Assembly: GCA_013151865.1 (NCBI GenBank) | Contig: JAADHN010000138.1 | Coordinates: 48,512 to 112,511, forward strand | Direction of reading: 5' to 3' | Length of the DNA: 64,000 nucleotides | Source of the DNA: Kiritimatiellota bacterium | Lineage (GTDB): Bacteria > Verrucomicrobiota > Lentisphaeria > Oligosphaerales > JAADHN01 | Shown: positions 26,947 through 37,926 of the stretch, one piece after another | Layout of the letters: every line of letters begins with the position of its first letter | How positions within the stretch are numbered: position 1 is the stretch's first letter | Notes under the pieces: generated by a model | Database searches by the model: none | The model's input: the letters and a program-made list of their open reading frames with translations, nothing else | Told to the model about the DNA's origin: nothing | Program-made: the position numbers and the translations under genes

Positions 26947-28086
26947 TCAAGCGTTACTGCCCCGGTGCAGCGTACGACAGATACCCGCCAGAGCCCGCGC
27001 GCTTTCCCCAGGCTTGAACAGACGTGCCTGTCGCCGGCCGGCCTCGACAAGGCGCGTTCGTTCCTCGGGGTTCATTGCGGCAGCCTCGGCGAGCGTGGCG
27101 ACCACCTCTTGTTGGTTCAAAGCGGCGATGGGCAGCCCGGCAGACCCCACTACCTCGATCAGACTGGTCGCCGGGTGACAGATGACAGGGCAACCGGCGA
27201 CCATAGCCTCGACGCAGGGGTAGCCGAACCCCTCATAAGCCGAGGCGGTCACAAACCATTGCGCCGCATGGTAGAAACAAGCCAAAGAATAGTCGTCCAC
27301 GTCCCGGAATATGTGAACACACTCCAGCAATCCCAGCTCGGCCACCAGCGCCTGGATCGCCGGGGCGTTACGATCATCCCCCCCCACCAAGACCAAAGTG
27401 TAATCGTCAATGAGGCGCGAGCGGCGAGCGGCGGCATAAGCACGCACCAGAAGGTCGACGTTCTTGTGCCGCTTGAAGTTGCCCACGTACAAGAAAAACC
27501 GACCCAGACCTTCAGGCGACACTTTGGGTTTCACACCCATCTCGCTGTTCTGGAGCATTCGGTTCCACTCCTCGCCCATATCGGAATAGAGTACGGATGT
27601 CTTGCCGGAAACTCCCGGAAAAAGGTCGAGCAAGTCGCGCTCGGTGAACTTGGACACCACGACCACCCGGTCGGCGCGTCGAAGCACCGCGCCCATGTAC
27701 CAACGAGTCAGGCGTCGAACTACGGGGGAGAGAAGCGGCAGGCGGAGGAAGGTAATGTCGTGCACTGTGACGATCAGCGGCATCCCGGTAAGGATCGGTC
27801 CCTTGTAAAACGGGCTGAAAAAGACGTCGCATTCCGCCCGGGCGGCCCTGCGCGGCAAAACCCACTGATCGACCCAGCGGGCGGGCCCGACGGGAAGTTT
27901 GTCGATTCGAATGGCCGGGGCCTCTCGCAAGGGTGGGGGCACGGCGTCCGGACGATGGAGGAACAGGACGAATTCGAAGTCCGCCTCGCTCACAAGCGGC
28001 AACAGCATGTTCTCGAGATAACGGCCAATCCCGGTGGCCCTTCCCGGAACACTGAATTCCCTGGCATCGACGGCGACTCTGGTCAC
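26947..28086 (-). CDS. GT4 family glycosyltransferase
   Basis: The 379-residue protein has the GT-B fold of family 4: an N-terminal acceptor domain (VAVDAREF, GIGRYLENML), the FLYVGNFKRHKNVDLL nucleotide-sugar domain start, and the EX7E motif in SAYEGFGYPCVEAM that binds the donor phosphate. GT4 enzymes build lipopolysaccharide, glycolipids or exopolysaccharide at the cytoplasmic face. GTG 28086 has GGAGG ten bases upstream. It lies 220 bases upstream of the OleC-like gene on the same strand. The sugar donor cannot be told from sequence. Confidence 0.88.
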   Translation of the reverse strand: MTRVAVDAREFSVPGRATGIGRYLENMLLPLVSEADFEFVLFLHRPDAVPPPLREAPAIRIDKLPVGPARWVDQWVLPRRAARAECDVFFSPFYKGPILTGMPLIVTVHDITFLRLPLLSPVVRRLTRWYMGAVLRRADRVVVVSKFTERDLLDLFPGVSGKTSVLYSDMGEEWNRMLQNSEMGVKPKVSPEGLGRFFLYVGNFKRHKNVDLLVRAYAAARRSRLIDDYTLVLVGGDDRNAPAIQALVAELGLLECVHIFRDVDDYSLACFYHAAQWFVTASAYEGFGYPCVEAMVAGCPVICHPATSLIEVVGSAGLPIAALNQQEVVATLAEAAAMNPEERTRLVEAGRRQARLFKPGESARALAGICRTLHRGSNA

Positions 28087-28544
28087 TTACCCGGACCTCC
28101 ACGACGGAGCAGCCGGCAGGCTGGACGGCGGTGCCCGCAGCCCATGAAAAAACGCCTTGAATCGGTGCGGTGAACCACAGGCCCGAAGGTAAACCTATCC
28201 CGGACCGCTTGCATAATCAAGCAGCAGGGTCAACTTATTCGTCGTCTCGGAACGGTCCGGAATGCAGGCGAACTCGCAGCCTCTGGTGAACCGGCCAAGC
28301 TGTTCTGAAACAGTCCGTACGTGTCGTCTTCAGGCCGCTCGGAACACCGTCTCGTTCGTGATCGCCCGGAGCTGTTCCGGGGCGCAGTACCACATCCGTG
28401 TGACCGCTCCCCTTGAGTCGAGTGTTTTCCCGCCCCAGCAATGACGGCGTACGAAATCAAGTCGGTTCGCGACCGGCAGATCCCTTTCCCGACTACGCCC
28501 CGAACGGGCGTCGAGCGCAGAGAAATCGAGAGCAAGCAAACACT
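28087..28544. other. Intergenic region, no gene recognised
   Basis: About 460 bases between divergent genes. A minus-strand frame around 28340-28440 reads MWYCAPEQLRAITNETVF, which looks protein-like, but no family could be fixed and the frame soon ends. No clear promoter was seen. Confidence 0.4.
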
Positions 28545-28748
28545 GTGAATCCCGCCCCCGATCATCTCGTTTGCCCCAAATGCCTGGAAGCACTGACCCG
28601 GGAAGACGTGGAAGATTTCGGTCAGTGCCCGTACTGTGATCATCAGTTCGAGTTGGACACGGAACTCGAAGACTTCCTTCTGCGCCCCCTGGTGCGGCAG
28701 TGGATGCGCCAGGCTCACGCCCAAGAGGGTATCGAGCCCCCCCGATAG
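28545..28748 (+). CDS. Small zinc-ribbon protein
   Basis: A 67-residue protein with two CxxC pairs, CPKC and CPYC, spaced by 18 residues, which form a zinc ribbon, followed by an acidic helix (FELDTELEDFLLRPLVRQ). The function is unknown; such small ribbons often bind nucleic acid or act as regulators. The start is taken as GTG 28545 because the frame upstream has no family features; the Shine-Dalgarno is weak. It is convergent with the DUF167 gene, 11 bases apart. Confidence 0.55.
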   Translation: MNPAPDHLVCPKCLEALTREDVEDFGQCPYCDHQFELDTELEDFLLRPLVRQWMRQAHAQEGIEPPR

Positions 28749-28759
28749 TCCGGGCCGAT

Positions 28760-29131
28760 TCACAGCCCGCCCGCCTTCAGGCCGGCGATCAGGTCCGCCG
28801 CACTCAAACCTGAAATGTTGACCTGCTTCCGACGTCCGCTCAGACCGGACGAAACCCTGACGCGGCTCGGGGAAACTCCGACTGTCCGAGCCAGGAATCG
28901 TGCCAGTTCCCGGTTTGCTTTCCCCTCCACAGGCGCCGCGCGTATGCGCACTTTCAGGTGTTGGTCGTGCACGCCGACCACTTCGTTCCGGCTGGATCGG
29001 GGTTGAACGAATACAGCAAGCGTGACACCATCTTCCTTCTCGCGCAGACAGCCGGCCAGTTTCTCCTGCTCGATCATCGGCGGGGTCCCATCGGGTGGCG
29101 GGGATACGGTCCGACCGGCGGGACCTCTCAT
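28760..29131 (-). CDS. DUF167 (YggU) family protein
   Basis: The core VFVQPRSSRNEVVGVHDQ, RIRAAPVEGKANREL and SGLSGRRKQVNISG is the complete DUF167 fold, a small alpha/beta protein conserved in bacteria with no known reaction. The full frame has 123 residues; the ATG at 29131 overlaps the ftsH stop as ATGA, so translation may be coupled, but an ATG at 29077 (MIEQEK) would also give the domain. It is the last gene of the ftsH unit. Confidence 0.8.
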   Translation of the reverse strand: MRGPAGRTVSPPPDGTPPMIEQEKLAGCLREKEDGVTLAVFVQPRSSRNEVVGVHDQHLKVRIRAAPVEGKANRELARFLARTVGVSPSRVRVSSGLSGRRKQVNISGLSAADLIAGLKAGGL

Positions 29132-31095
29132 CCAGGTGTCCGGTCCGCTGGCTGTTCCGTGTCCGGCGCAGCTCCGCCGTCCTCATTTTCGCTGAACAAC
29201 AGCTCCCGGATTTCGGCCGCACCCAGCGTTTCCCGTTCGAGGAGGGTTGCGCCCAGCTTCTCGAGTTTGTCCCGGTTCGTATCGAGAATCTTGCGCGCAC
29301 GGTCCAGGGCCTCTCCCACGATACGTCTGATTTCCTCATCCACCTCTCGGGCGGTCTCTTCGCTGTGCTCTTCGGAGCGGGTGATGTCCCGCCCGAGAAA
29401 AACGTGTTCTTGTCGGCCGGCGAGATTGAGGGGGCCGATCCGTTCGCTCATTCCCCACTGGCAGACCATCTTTCTGGCGAATTCTGTGGCTTGGCGAATG
29501 TCCATGGCCGCGCCGCTGGTGATGTCGTCCAGCATCGCTTCCTCCGCGGCGCGTCCGCCCATCAGCACGGCCAACTCGTCTTCGAGTTCGCCGCGGCTCT
29601 GGGTGTACCGGTCCTTCTCCGGGAGATGCATCGTCGCGCCGAGAAACGCGGCGCCCCTGGGGACGATCGTCACTTTGTGCAGGGGCGTGGCGTTGGGACA
29701 GAACAAGCCCACCAAGGCGTGTCCCGCCTCGTGGTAAGCGGTCACTCGCCGGTCTTTCTCGTCGATGGATCGACTCCGGCGTTCTTTGCCCCAACGGACT
29801 TTGTCCCGGGCCTCTTCGAGGTCCTCCGTCGCGATGAACGGCTTGCCTTGGCGGGCGGCCAGGAGGGCGGCTTCGTTGATCAGATTTGCGAGGTCCGCGC
29901 CACTGAATCCCGGAGTGCCCCGGGCAATAATCTCCAGATCCACGTCCGGGCCGAGCTTGACTTTGCGCGCGTGCACGTTCAAGATGCCAAGCCGTCCCCG
30001 CAGGTCGGGCATGTCGATAGTGATCTGTCGGTCGAACCGTCCCGGTCGGAGCAAGGCCGGGTCGAGTACATCGGGCCTGTTGGTGGCGGCCACGACAATG
30101 ACTCCCGTGTTGGGCTCGAACCCGTCCATTTCCACCAAGAGAGCGTTGAGGGTTTGCTCCCGTTCATCGTGTCCGCCGCCGATACCCGTAAAACGGGACC
30201 GTCCCACGGCGTCGATTTCATCGATAAAAATAATGCACGGCGCGTGCCGTTTGCCTTCCTCGAACATGTCTCGGACCCGGCTGGCGCCCACCCCCACAAA
30301 CATCTCGACGAAATCGGACCCACTGATCGAAAAGAAAGGGACATCGGCTTCGCCGGCAATGGCCCGGGCCAACAGCGTCTTCCCAGTGCCCGGCGCCCCG
30401 ATCATCAGTACCCCTTTGGGGATCTTGCCCCCCAAACGACGGAACTTGCCCGGATCTCTGAGAAAGTCGATGATTTCCTCGACCTCCTCTTTGGCTTCCT
30501 CGATGCCCGACACATCCGCAAAAGTGACACGTTCCTGGTTGGGCGTCATCAGACGCGCCCGACTTTTCCCAAACTGCAGGGCCCCCCGGCCGGCCGCTTT
30601 AATCTGTCGCGAAAAAAGGAAATAAAGCAGGCCGATCAAGAGGAGGATGGGCAAGATCGAATATAAGACTTGGCTCCACACATTCGATTTCGTGTCGAAC
30701 TTCCGGTACGGCACCTTGTCGTACAAGGCTTTGTCCAGCCGATCCGAATAAGCCACCTCGACCCGGTAGGGCTGCCGTTTCCCTTCCTTGGAAAGGTAGA
30801 CTCCGGAGATCCACCAGGAGCCGCTTGCGGGATCTTTGGTCACAATCGCGGATTGGACGCGCCCGTCTTGCAGGACGGTTTCGAACTCCGAGGCCACCAA
30901 GTCGACAACCCGTTGCCGAGAGCGGCCGTTGAACAGCCATAGGGCTATGGGCAAAGCGAAAAGAATCACCATCCATACCACGAGGGTAACCAACGGGGGG
31001 CGTCCCGGCCGGTCCGGTCCCAAAGGCGGACCTCCGGCTGGAGGGCGTGGGTTTTGCGGTTCATTTCGGTTTTCTGCATTCGGATCGAAGGACAT
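29128..31095 (-). CDS. ftsH: ATP-dependent zinc metalloprotease FtsH
   Basis: This 655-residue membrane protease has an N-terminal Pro/Gly-rich cytosolic tail (residues 1-34), a first helix ([20 protein letters not shown]), a periplasmic domain, a second helix ([15 protein letters not shown]), an AAA domain with P-loop GAPGTGKT at 233-240, Walker [12 protein letters not shown], the SRH region [17 protein letters not shown], and the zinc site H455-E-x-x-H459 in YHEAGHALV. FtsH removes unassembled membrane proteins and regulators. ATG 31095 has TAAGGG eight bases upstream. The 34-residue proline-rich N-terminal tail is longer than in E. coli FtsH. DUF167 follows with overlapping codons. Confidence 0.96.
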   Translation of the reverse strand: MSFDPNAENRNEPQNPRPPAGGPPLGPDRPGRPPLVTLVVWMVILFALPIALWLFNGRSRQRVVDLVASEFETVLQDGRVQSAIVTKDPASGSWWISGVYLSKEGKRQPYRVEVAYSDRLDKALYDKVPYRKFDTKSNVWSQVLYSILPILLLIGLLYFLFSRQIKAAGRGALQFGKSRARLMTPNQERVTFADVSGIEEAKEEVEEIIDFLRDPGKFRRLGGKIPKGVLMIGAPGTGKTLLARAIAGEADVPFFSISGSDFVEMFVGVGASRVRDMFEEGKRHAPCIIFIDEIDAVGRSRFTGIGGGHDEREQTLNALLVEMDGFEPNTGVIVVAATNRPDVLDPALLRPGRFDRQITIDMPDLRGRLGILNVHARKVKLGPDVDLEIIARGTPGFSGADLANLINEAALLAARQGKPFIATEDLEEARDKVRWGKERRSRSIDEKDRRVTAYHEAGHALVGLFCPNATPLHKVTIVPRGAAFLGATMHLPEKDRYTQSRGELEDELAVLMGGRAAEEAMLDDITSGAAMDIRQATEFARKMVCQWGMSERIGPLNLAGRQEHVFLGRDITRSEEHSEETAREVDEEIRRIVGEALDRARKILDTNRDKLEKLGATLLERETLGAAEIRELLFSENEDGGAAPDTEQPADRTPG

Positions 31096-31506
31096 GAGCG
31101 GACCCTTACTGATCGTCTCGAAACAATCTGGAGCCCACGCCAACCGGCAGGTCCGGCAACATTTCCCGGACCATTCCGGGCGGCGTTGCAACCTGCCGCC
31201 GGGACGGGCCGGCAAAGATCGGCCGAGCCGGTCGACGACGTGTCGCCAGTCTCTTATTCATGCGATGAAACGCCCCGGTCCGGCATGCGATTGGCCGGGA
31301 CGCAGAATTCACAGCCCCGTATCTGCCACGGAACACAGCACTTCCGCAACCGGCCCCGTCTGGACGGCGCGAACAGGGCGTGGACGGGAAACCGGCCGGG
31401 AAACACAAGGAGGGTTCGACTGAAGACGGGCGATTCGTGCCACCGGCGGAACCCGACGCCGCAAGTCTCCTTTCGACGCAGGGACGCAGGGCCCCCGGCA
31501 TGTTTT
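31096..31506. other. Intergenic region, no gene recognised
   Basis: About 410 bases between ftsH and the FHA gene, both on the minus strand. Frames here have no family features and base composition like non-coding spacers. No terminator or strong promoter was recognised. Confidence 0.5.
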
Positions 31507-32040
31507 TCATCCGCCCCCGAAGAGCTTCACGATGAGTATCACCAGGACTACGAGGACCGCCAAGGCCAGTGTCCCGAGCACGGCCACCATGATAATGAAG
31601 GTCTTCCGATTGTCGGGACGGTAAATCCCCGAATTCGAACCGAAAGGCGAAAAGTTCTCCATGTCGCGGACTTCCAGACCCCCGGCAGTGTCTTCGAGGT
31701 CGATCCCCGTCTGGGTACTCAGTACAGACGTGGCCGTTTTCTCTTCCGAGTCATAGAGCAGCTCGACCCCCCCCACCTGCAGGATGTCGCTGTTGACCAA
31801 CCTTTGGGATTCCACTCGCACGCCGTTCACCCGGGTGCCGTTGGTGCTGCCCTTGTCTTCGACCCGATAGGAACCGTCCTCCTCCCGCACCAATGTGCAG
31901 TGCAGACTGCTGATCGTCGGGTCGGGTATGCAGATGGCACAGTCTTCCGAACGACCGATCGGGTATTGCTCATCGGTCAATTCAAAAGACTGTCCCCGGA
32001 GCTGCTCGGACAGCACGATGATTTTCGGTGTCTGCGGCAT
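31507..32040 (-). CDS. FHA domain membrane protein
   Basis: The 177-residue protein has an N-terminal FHA domain (residues about 5-95: IGRSEDCAICIPDPTISSLH, then VEDKGSTNGTRVNG), which binds phosphothreonine peptides. A linker of about 45 residues is followed by a single C-terminal helix (TFIIMVAVLGTLALAVLVVL) and a short FGGG end, so the FHA domain faces the cytosol as a tail-anchored protein. It may tether phosphorylated partners of a Ser/Thr kinase or act in secretion or division. No kinase is nearby. The start is ATG 32040 (MPQTPK); an ATG at 32058 is possible. A promoter-like pair lies about 200 bases upstream. Confidence 0.85.
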   Translation of the reverse strand: MPQTPKIIVLSEQLRGQSFELTDEQYPIGRSEDCAICIPDPTISSLHCTLVREEDGSYRVEDKGSTNGTRVNGVRVESQRLVNSDILQVGGVELLYDSEEKTATSVLSTQTGIDLEDTAGGLEVRDMENFSPFGSNSGIYRPDNRKTFIIMVAVLGTLALAVLVVLVILIVKLFGGG

Positions 32041-32223
32041 GACAAGCGCGCTCCCCATTCGTTCCACGTTTTGGACCCGACACACCCCGCCGCGGACCGG
32101 TCAGGCGGCCGCCGAAAAATCGTCTCTCGCCCCCAGTCCACTTGGTTCATCCGACGGTATCGGCATTGTCGGGCCGATCCGTTCGTCCCCCAGTTCAAGG
32201 AGGAATCGGCGCCGAAAAGGACC

Positions 32224-32235
32224 GTTCGTACGAAC
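32224..32235. promoter_or_regulatory. Palindromic operator-like site GTTCGTACGAAC
   Basis: A perfect 12-base palindrome just downstream of the putative FHA promoter. It fits GTTC-N4-GAAC, close to the TGTTC-N4-GAACA LexA motif known from Verrucomicrobia. Binding is untested. Confidence 0.35.
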
Positions 32236-32242
32236 ACCGGTT

Positions 32243-32271
32243 AGTATAGAGTGCCCGTGCCAAGTGTGCAA
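32243..32271 (-). promoter_or_regulatory. Possible promoter of the FHA gene
   Basis: On the minus strand TTGCAC (32271-32266) and TATACT (32248-32243) are spaced by 17 bases. The -10 is good, the -35 moderate. The leader to the FHA start would be about 200 bases and otherwise holds nothing recognised. Confidence 0.45.
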
Positions 32272-32452
32272 ATGAGAAAACCGGCAGTCCTTGCAACTTG
32301 CCCGCTCCTGAATTCGCAGCAAGCCCGCCGGATCGGACGCCCCGAGGGCACGGGACATCCACAGCCTCGATACGACCCGGAGCGCCGACGAAACGGCCCC
32401 CTGAGACGCACCAAACGGCGCCGTTTCCAGCCGCCGCTGCGGTTTCAAAGCT

Positions 32453-34909
32453 TCAGGGTTTTTTCTCTTCCTGGGGGGGCTTCGGTGCGGGAACCGCTTT
32501 CCCGGCTTCGAGCACGGCCCGAACGGTCGGGTCCTCCCGGTGCTGTCCGGCAAAAGACGGAAAACGAACGGTCAATTCCTTCCATGTCGTCAACGCTTCC
32601 TGGTCTTTCTTCTGAGCGTGGAAGATCTCTACCGCGATCAGCATCGCCCGTGGCGTGTAAGTCGGGTCTTTGCAAGTGAGGAAAGCATTGACGGCATGAT
32701 AGAGGGCCTGCTTCAAGCGGCCCTCCGCCTTAAGAATTCGAGCCAAACCCCAGTGCGACCTGGCAGTGGCCTCCATAGGTAGCCCGGGTTTAAGCAAACT
32801 CTGCTCGAATGCATTCACGGCGCGGTCCTTCTCGCCTTGGAGAAGAAAGATCTCACCCAACAGCGAAGACACTTGCTCCCGAGAAAAATCGTCTGGGGCC
32901 CGCTTGGCCTCGGTTTTGTCCATTTTGGCCAGCAAACCCTCGAGCAATTTCCGGGCTTCCGTCACCCGGTTTTGCGCCAGCAGTATCCGGGCGAGCCGCA
33001 TGGTGGCCAAGAAGACCCCCTCACCGCTGCCGCGCGCCAGAATCCACCGGCAGATGCTCTCGCTCACGTCGTACTCATGGCGCAGATAATACAGTTTTTC
33101 GAGCCGAAACAACAAATCGTCGTCGAACGGGGGGCGCTTATCGGGGGCCAATTTGAGAAGCTGCCCGAACAGAGAGAGAGCTTCATCGTTCTTGCCCTCT
33201 TCCAGGAGTGTCCCAGCCAAATAATAAGTGGCCTCCCGTGCGATGCCGCTGTCGGCTTTGTCGGCGAGCGCTGTCCGGAGTTCCTTTTCCGCTTCGGCGT
33301 ATTTCTTCTGCTGAAACGCCAGGTAGCCAAGAAAAAACACGAGCCGGCCTCGGGTGGGGCCCTCCGCGTTTTTCAGGAGACCGCGCAGAAACCGCTCGGC
33401 GCGGTCGTATTGTTGCTGGGCCGCGTACAACTCACCCAACCGCATGGCCGCCGTCTTTGCGGCCGCCGAAGTCGGGAATCGAACCCAAAGCCCTTCGTAG
33501 TCTGAGATCGCAGCTTTGATGTCGCCGCCTTTGCGTTCGCACTCCGCGGCTTGGAACAGAAACGACGCCGGCTCCGAGACGCCTTTCGTCCGACTGAGTT
33601 CCCGGTACACTGCCGCCGCGCCCGGGTAGTTTCCCATCTGTTCGAGGGCATCGGCCAATCGAATATTGGCATCGAGAGCATATTCCCAGGCGGCGCCGCC
33701 GGAATTGAGGGCCTTCCGCAATTCGCCCACGGCCTGCGGGTACTGTTTGAGCCGGAAGCACGCCTCCCCCGAGAAGTAGTAGACGTCGGGAGCATGTCCG
33801 GATTTGGGATAGGCTTCCAAAAAGGCTTTTGCCGCACGCAAGACTTGGGGAAATTGTTCCAGGCGGAGTCGACACCAGATGACGTAATACGCCCCCATCT
33901 CCCGGTAGGCCTCGGGGGCGTTTTTTTCGCGCGCCAGCTTCTCGAACAAGGGCAGGGCCTCGGCAAACACCTCTTTCGCCATCAGGGCCGCGCCCTCAAG
34001 ATAGTCGATCTCATAGTCCTCCGCTCCCGGGTATCGTTTTTTCCAATCGTGTATCAATTCGAGGGCCTTTTCGTATTGCTTCAGCTCGAAGTACGCCCAG
34101 GCCCGCCGCTTCCGTCCCTCGCGCGCAAATCCGCCGTCGGGAAACTCGACGAGCATCGCCTCGTAACATTCGGCGGCGCCCTTGTAATCACGGCGTAGAA
34201 AATGCAATTCCCCCAACCGGTACAGGGCCTCTTCTTTCACTCCGGGCGGCACTCCGCCCTCCTTCGTAAGCCGGGCAAACGTCGTTTCGGCGTCGGCGAA
34301 GCGTCCTTTCCGCTGGAAAGCAGACGCCAGAGCGAACACCGCATACGGCCGGTACACGTGCTTGCCGTCGAACGGATTCGCCGCCAATTGCGTGTAGATG
34401 CGCAGGGCCAGGTCGATTTTTCCCTGACGAGCATAACTGTCGGCAAGAAAGTAGAGGGCCGCTTCGCGAATCACCGAGTCGGTGGACAACTTCAGTCGCG
34501 CAAAACACGCTTGGGCCTGCTGCACCTCGTTCTTTTGAAGAAGGAGTTCCCCTTTGTACAGGAAAAGGCGGGGAGTCAGCGCGTGATTGGGCCAGCGTGC
34601 CAGAAACTGGTTGATGCTGCTCAGGGTCTCGGCCGTCCGGTCCTGGGCGCGGAGACATTCGATCAGGCGAAACATGGCCGAGGGGGCGAGTTCATGGTTC
34701 GGATACTTGTCGAGAAAGGCCCGCAGTTCATCTTCGGCCATGGAGTAGAACTTGCGGGACAACAGTCCTTCGGCAAAGCGGAGCTGGGCTTCCGGTGTGT
34801 TTTTCTCGCGTTTGATCGGTTGCTCGAGCACCTCTTCCTGGGCCAGGACAGAGCCGCCGACCAACACGGCCAGGAGCGCGGATCGAAAGACTGAAAAGTT
34901 GACTCTCAC
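32453..34909 (-). CDS. Periplasmic tetratricopeptide repeat protein
   Basis: This 818-residue protein has a signal peptide (VRVNFSVFRSALLAVLVGGS, cut after VLA) and then roughly fifteen or more TPR-like helical pairs, for example ALYFLADSYARQGKIDLALR and LGELHFLRRDYKGAAECYEA. TPR solenoids bind protein partners. Its place as third gene of an exbB-exbD operon suggests an envelope complex powered by proton motive force, like the TPR proteins associated with Tol-like or secretion systems. GTG 34909 is taken as start because GAGG lies seven bases before it and it opens on the signal peptide; an upstream frame extension has no support. The C-terminus ends in a Pro/Lys-rich tail. Confidence 0.82.
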   Translation of the reverse strand: MRVNFSVFRSALLAVLVGGSVLAQEEVLEQPIKREKNTPEAQLRFAEGLLSRKFYSMAEDELRAFLDKYPNHELAPSAMFRLIECLRAQDRTAETLSSINQFLARWPNHALTPRLFLYKGELLLQKNEVQQAQACFARLKLSTDSVIREAALYFLADSYARQGKIDLALRIYTQLAANPFDGKHVYRPYAVFALASAFQRKGRFADAETTFARLTKEGGVPPGVKEEALYRLGELHFLRRDYKGAAECYEAMLVEFPDGGFAREGRKRRAWAYFELKQYEKALELIHDWKKRYPGAEDYEIDYLEGAALMAKEVFAEALPLFEKLAREKNAPEAYREMGAYYVIWCRLRLEQFPQVLRAAKAFLEAYPKSGHAPDVYYFSGEACFRLKQYPQAVGELRKALNSGGAAWEYALDANIRLADALEQMGNYPGAAAVYRELSRTKGVSEPASFLFQAAECERKGGDIKAAISDYEGLWVRFPTSAAAKTAAMRLGELYAAQQQYDRAERFLRGLLKNAEGPTRGRLVFFLGYLAFQQKKYAEAEKELRTALADKADSGIAREATYYLAGTLLEEGKNDEALSLFGQLLKLAPDKRPPFDDDLLFRLEKLYYLRHEYDVSESICRWILARGSGEGVFLATMRLARILLAQNRVTEARKLLEGLLAKMDKTEAKRAPDDFSREQVSSLLGEIFLLQGEKDRAVNAFEQSLLKPGLPMEATARSHWGLARILKAEGRLKQALYHAVNAFLTCKDPTYTPRAMLIAVEIFHAQKKDQEALTTWKELTVRFPSFAGQHREDPTVRAVLEAGKAVPAPKPPQEEKKP

Positions 34910-35198
34910 AGTGCTGCCTCGGGCTGTACTCCGCGCGGGGATGCGTGAGGCCCGTCCGGCGGAGTCGGGGAGCCACGGCCTGCGGGCCTCTGTGTGCGGA
35001 ACCGTACGACCGGACGGCAGGACGGCCGCGGGAACGCTTTGCCGTGCGCCGCCATCCGCAGACGGATGGGCTGGTGTTTCGGCAAGCAAACTGCAGGAGC
35101 GGAAGAAAGAACAAACGGCGCCCGAGCTTGCCGCACCGCCCAATTCGGGGAACCGGCAACAGACTTGCCGGCGAGCGAAACCTGCGGCTGTCGCGGCC

Positions 35199-35624
35199 TC
35201 AGCCGCCCGCCTTTTTGTTAGGCAGCGTCGCAAAGGCGACGTTCCAAATGTCCACCTTTCGACACACGTCCAAAACGGCAACGACCTTGTCGTGGCGGGT
35301 GGCGCCGTCCGCCCGAATGATCACGGGCTGGGCCCGGTAGGTCTCGGCGATTTTTGCCAACAATGATTCCAGGTGGCCCAGGGTCATCTCCGCGTCGTTG
35401 ACGAAAATCCGGCCGTCCTTGTCCACATTGATAATGATCTCCCCCTCGCGACGGTTTCCAGGGACTCCGCTGTCCGCGGTCGGCAGGGTGATGCCGACCT
35501 TGGTTTCCCACTGGGCATAGATGCTCACGACCATGAAGAAGATCAGCAGCAGGAACATCACGTCGATCATGGGGGCCATCTGGAACGTGACCTGCGGCGT
35601 GGTCTGGTTCTTTCGGAAGTTCAT
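35199..35624 (-). CDS. exbD: ExbD/TolR family biopolymer transporter
   Basis: The 141-residue protein has a short cytosolic start, one membrane helix beginning PMIDVMFLLLIFFMVVSI with the conserved proton-path aspartate D21, and a periplasmic domain. ExbD/TolR forms the rotor or stator core with ExbB/TolQ and passes proton-driven force to a periplasmic partner. GAGGGA lies eight bases before ATG 35624. It starts three bases after the exbB stop. No tonB or tolA homologue is seen in the window. Confidence 0.92.
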   Translation of the reverse strand: MNFRKNQTTPQVTFQMAPMIDVMFLLLIFFMVVSIYAQWETKVGITLPTADSGVPGNRREGEIIINVDKDGRIFVNDAEMTLGHLESLLAKIAETYRAQPVIIRADGATRHDKVVAVLDVCRKVDIWNVAFATLPNKKAGG

Positions 35625-35627
35625 TGC

Positions 35628-36353
35628 TCAGTCCCTCGAACTCATGCGCCGGCTCACAAACTGACGCAACACGCGACTGCACGCGCCTTCCAGCCCCCCG
35701 ATGAGGGAATTAACCCGCCCGCGAAAAACGGCGTAAAGGATCATGGCGCAAATCCCCACCATCAACCCGCCGGCGGTGGTGATCAATGCTTTGGCAACGC
35801 CGTGGGAGACGGCGATGGGTTTGACGCCCACCTCGACCTGGAGGCCGGCAAACGACTGGAGCATCCCCAGGACCGTCCCGAGAAGACCGACCATCGGCGC
35901 CACCACCGCGATGTCGAGCAAATACTGAATGCGCTGCCAAAGTGTGCCCGCCTGCCGGGCGCCTTCGTCCTCGACAGCGTCTCGGATCAGGAGATAATCC
36001 ACCTGCTTGGCGCCTGAAATCTGCTGGATCGCCGCGCCGATGATGCGCGCAGCAGGAGAGCCGTTGCTCTCGCACACGGCGGCCAACGCATCGGCATCCC
36101 CTTCGGTCGCCGCGTCCTCCGCCTCGCGAATGAACCCCCGCGGATAGAGCAGGTTGGCACGCAACGTGAACAGGAAGAAAACGACGAGAAACGTCCCGAT
36201 CGCCGAGAGACCGATGATCACCCACATCGTCCAACCGCCGGCCTGGAGAATGTCGTGAAAACTCTTCATCTGCTGCACCTGGGGCCCGGCGGCCGCCGCA
36301 CGCAATGCGCTGAAAATCAGCCCGCTCCCAAACACCCGGATGAATGCCTTCAT
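35628..36353 (-). CDS. exbB: MotA/TolQ/ExbB family proton channel protein
   Basis: The 241-residue protein has an N-terminal hydrophobic segment, which could be a signal, and three further helices: near residue 42 (WVIIGLSAIGTFLVVFFLF), the VAPMVGLLGTVLGMLQSF motif that defines the family, and TAGGLMVGICAMILYAVF. It makes the proton channel with ExbD. ATG 36353 has AGAGGAG upstream at good spacing. It heads the operon exbB-exbD-TPR. A weak promoter-like pair (TTGCCG, TATATT with 15-base spacer) lies near 36467-36493. Confidence 0.92.
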   Translation of the reverse strand: MKAFIRVFGSGLIFSALRAAAAGPQVQQMKSFHDILQAGGWTMWVIIGLSAIGTFLVVFFLFTLRANLLYPRGFIREAEDAATEGDADALAAVCESNGSPAARIIGAAIQQISGAKQVDYLLIRDAVEDEGARQAGTLWQRIQYLLDIAVVAPMVGLLGTVLGMLQSFAGLQVEVGVKPIAVSHGVAKALITTAGGLMVGICAMILYAVFRGRVNSLIGGLEGACSRVLRQFVSRRMSSRD

Positions 36354-36622
36354 CGTGACTCCTCTTGCTGTCGTGTCGACGGCCCCGCAGAAGCGGCGCC
36401 ACCGTACAAGGCCATCTCCCAAGAACCACCCGTCTCCTATCCCGCACCGGGTCCGGAGAACGCCGTAATATAGTGCGGGTTTTCGGTCGGCAAGCCCACG
36501 GCGGGGGGAAAACCTCCCGGCTGGCAATCCACCCGACGTCGGACCGCCGGTCCATCGCGTCCTCCACCCACCGTGGGGGTTGCAGCCGCCGCCGGCTCCT
36601 TGATCTCCCCTGCAGACGGGCG

Positions 36623-37702
<1,080 letters not shown>

Positions 37703-37926
37703 CGAAATGTCTCCTCTCCATCCCTTGCACTCCGCCGCCTCAACTGGCCCTGCGCCGGTTCGCATACCCTACATGGTCCCGACCAGGCGCCGCCGCGTCC
37801 CTGAGATCAGAACTGTTCCGCTCCCTGCCGGTCGGGAACAGGCCGGCAGGAGGCGCTCCTCCTTCCGGCGGAGGGTTCGGGAAGCCGTCCGTGTTTCGAG
37901 CTCACTCCCCGACCGGGCTCTGGCGA

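Noticed and set aside
24891..27017. 700-codon open frame antisense to the OleC-like gene
   Set aside because: No family features; the opposite strand has clear adenylate-forming motifs.
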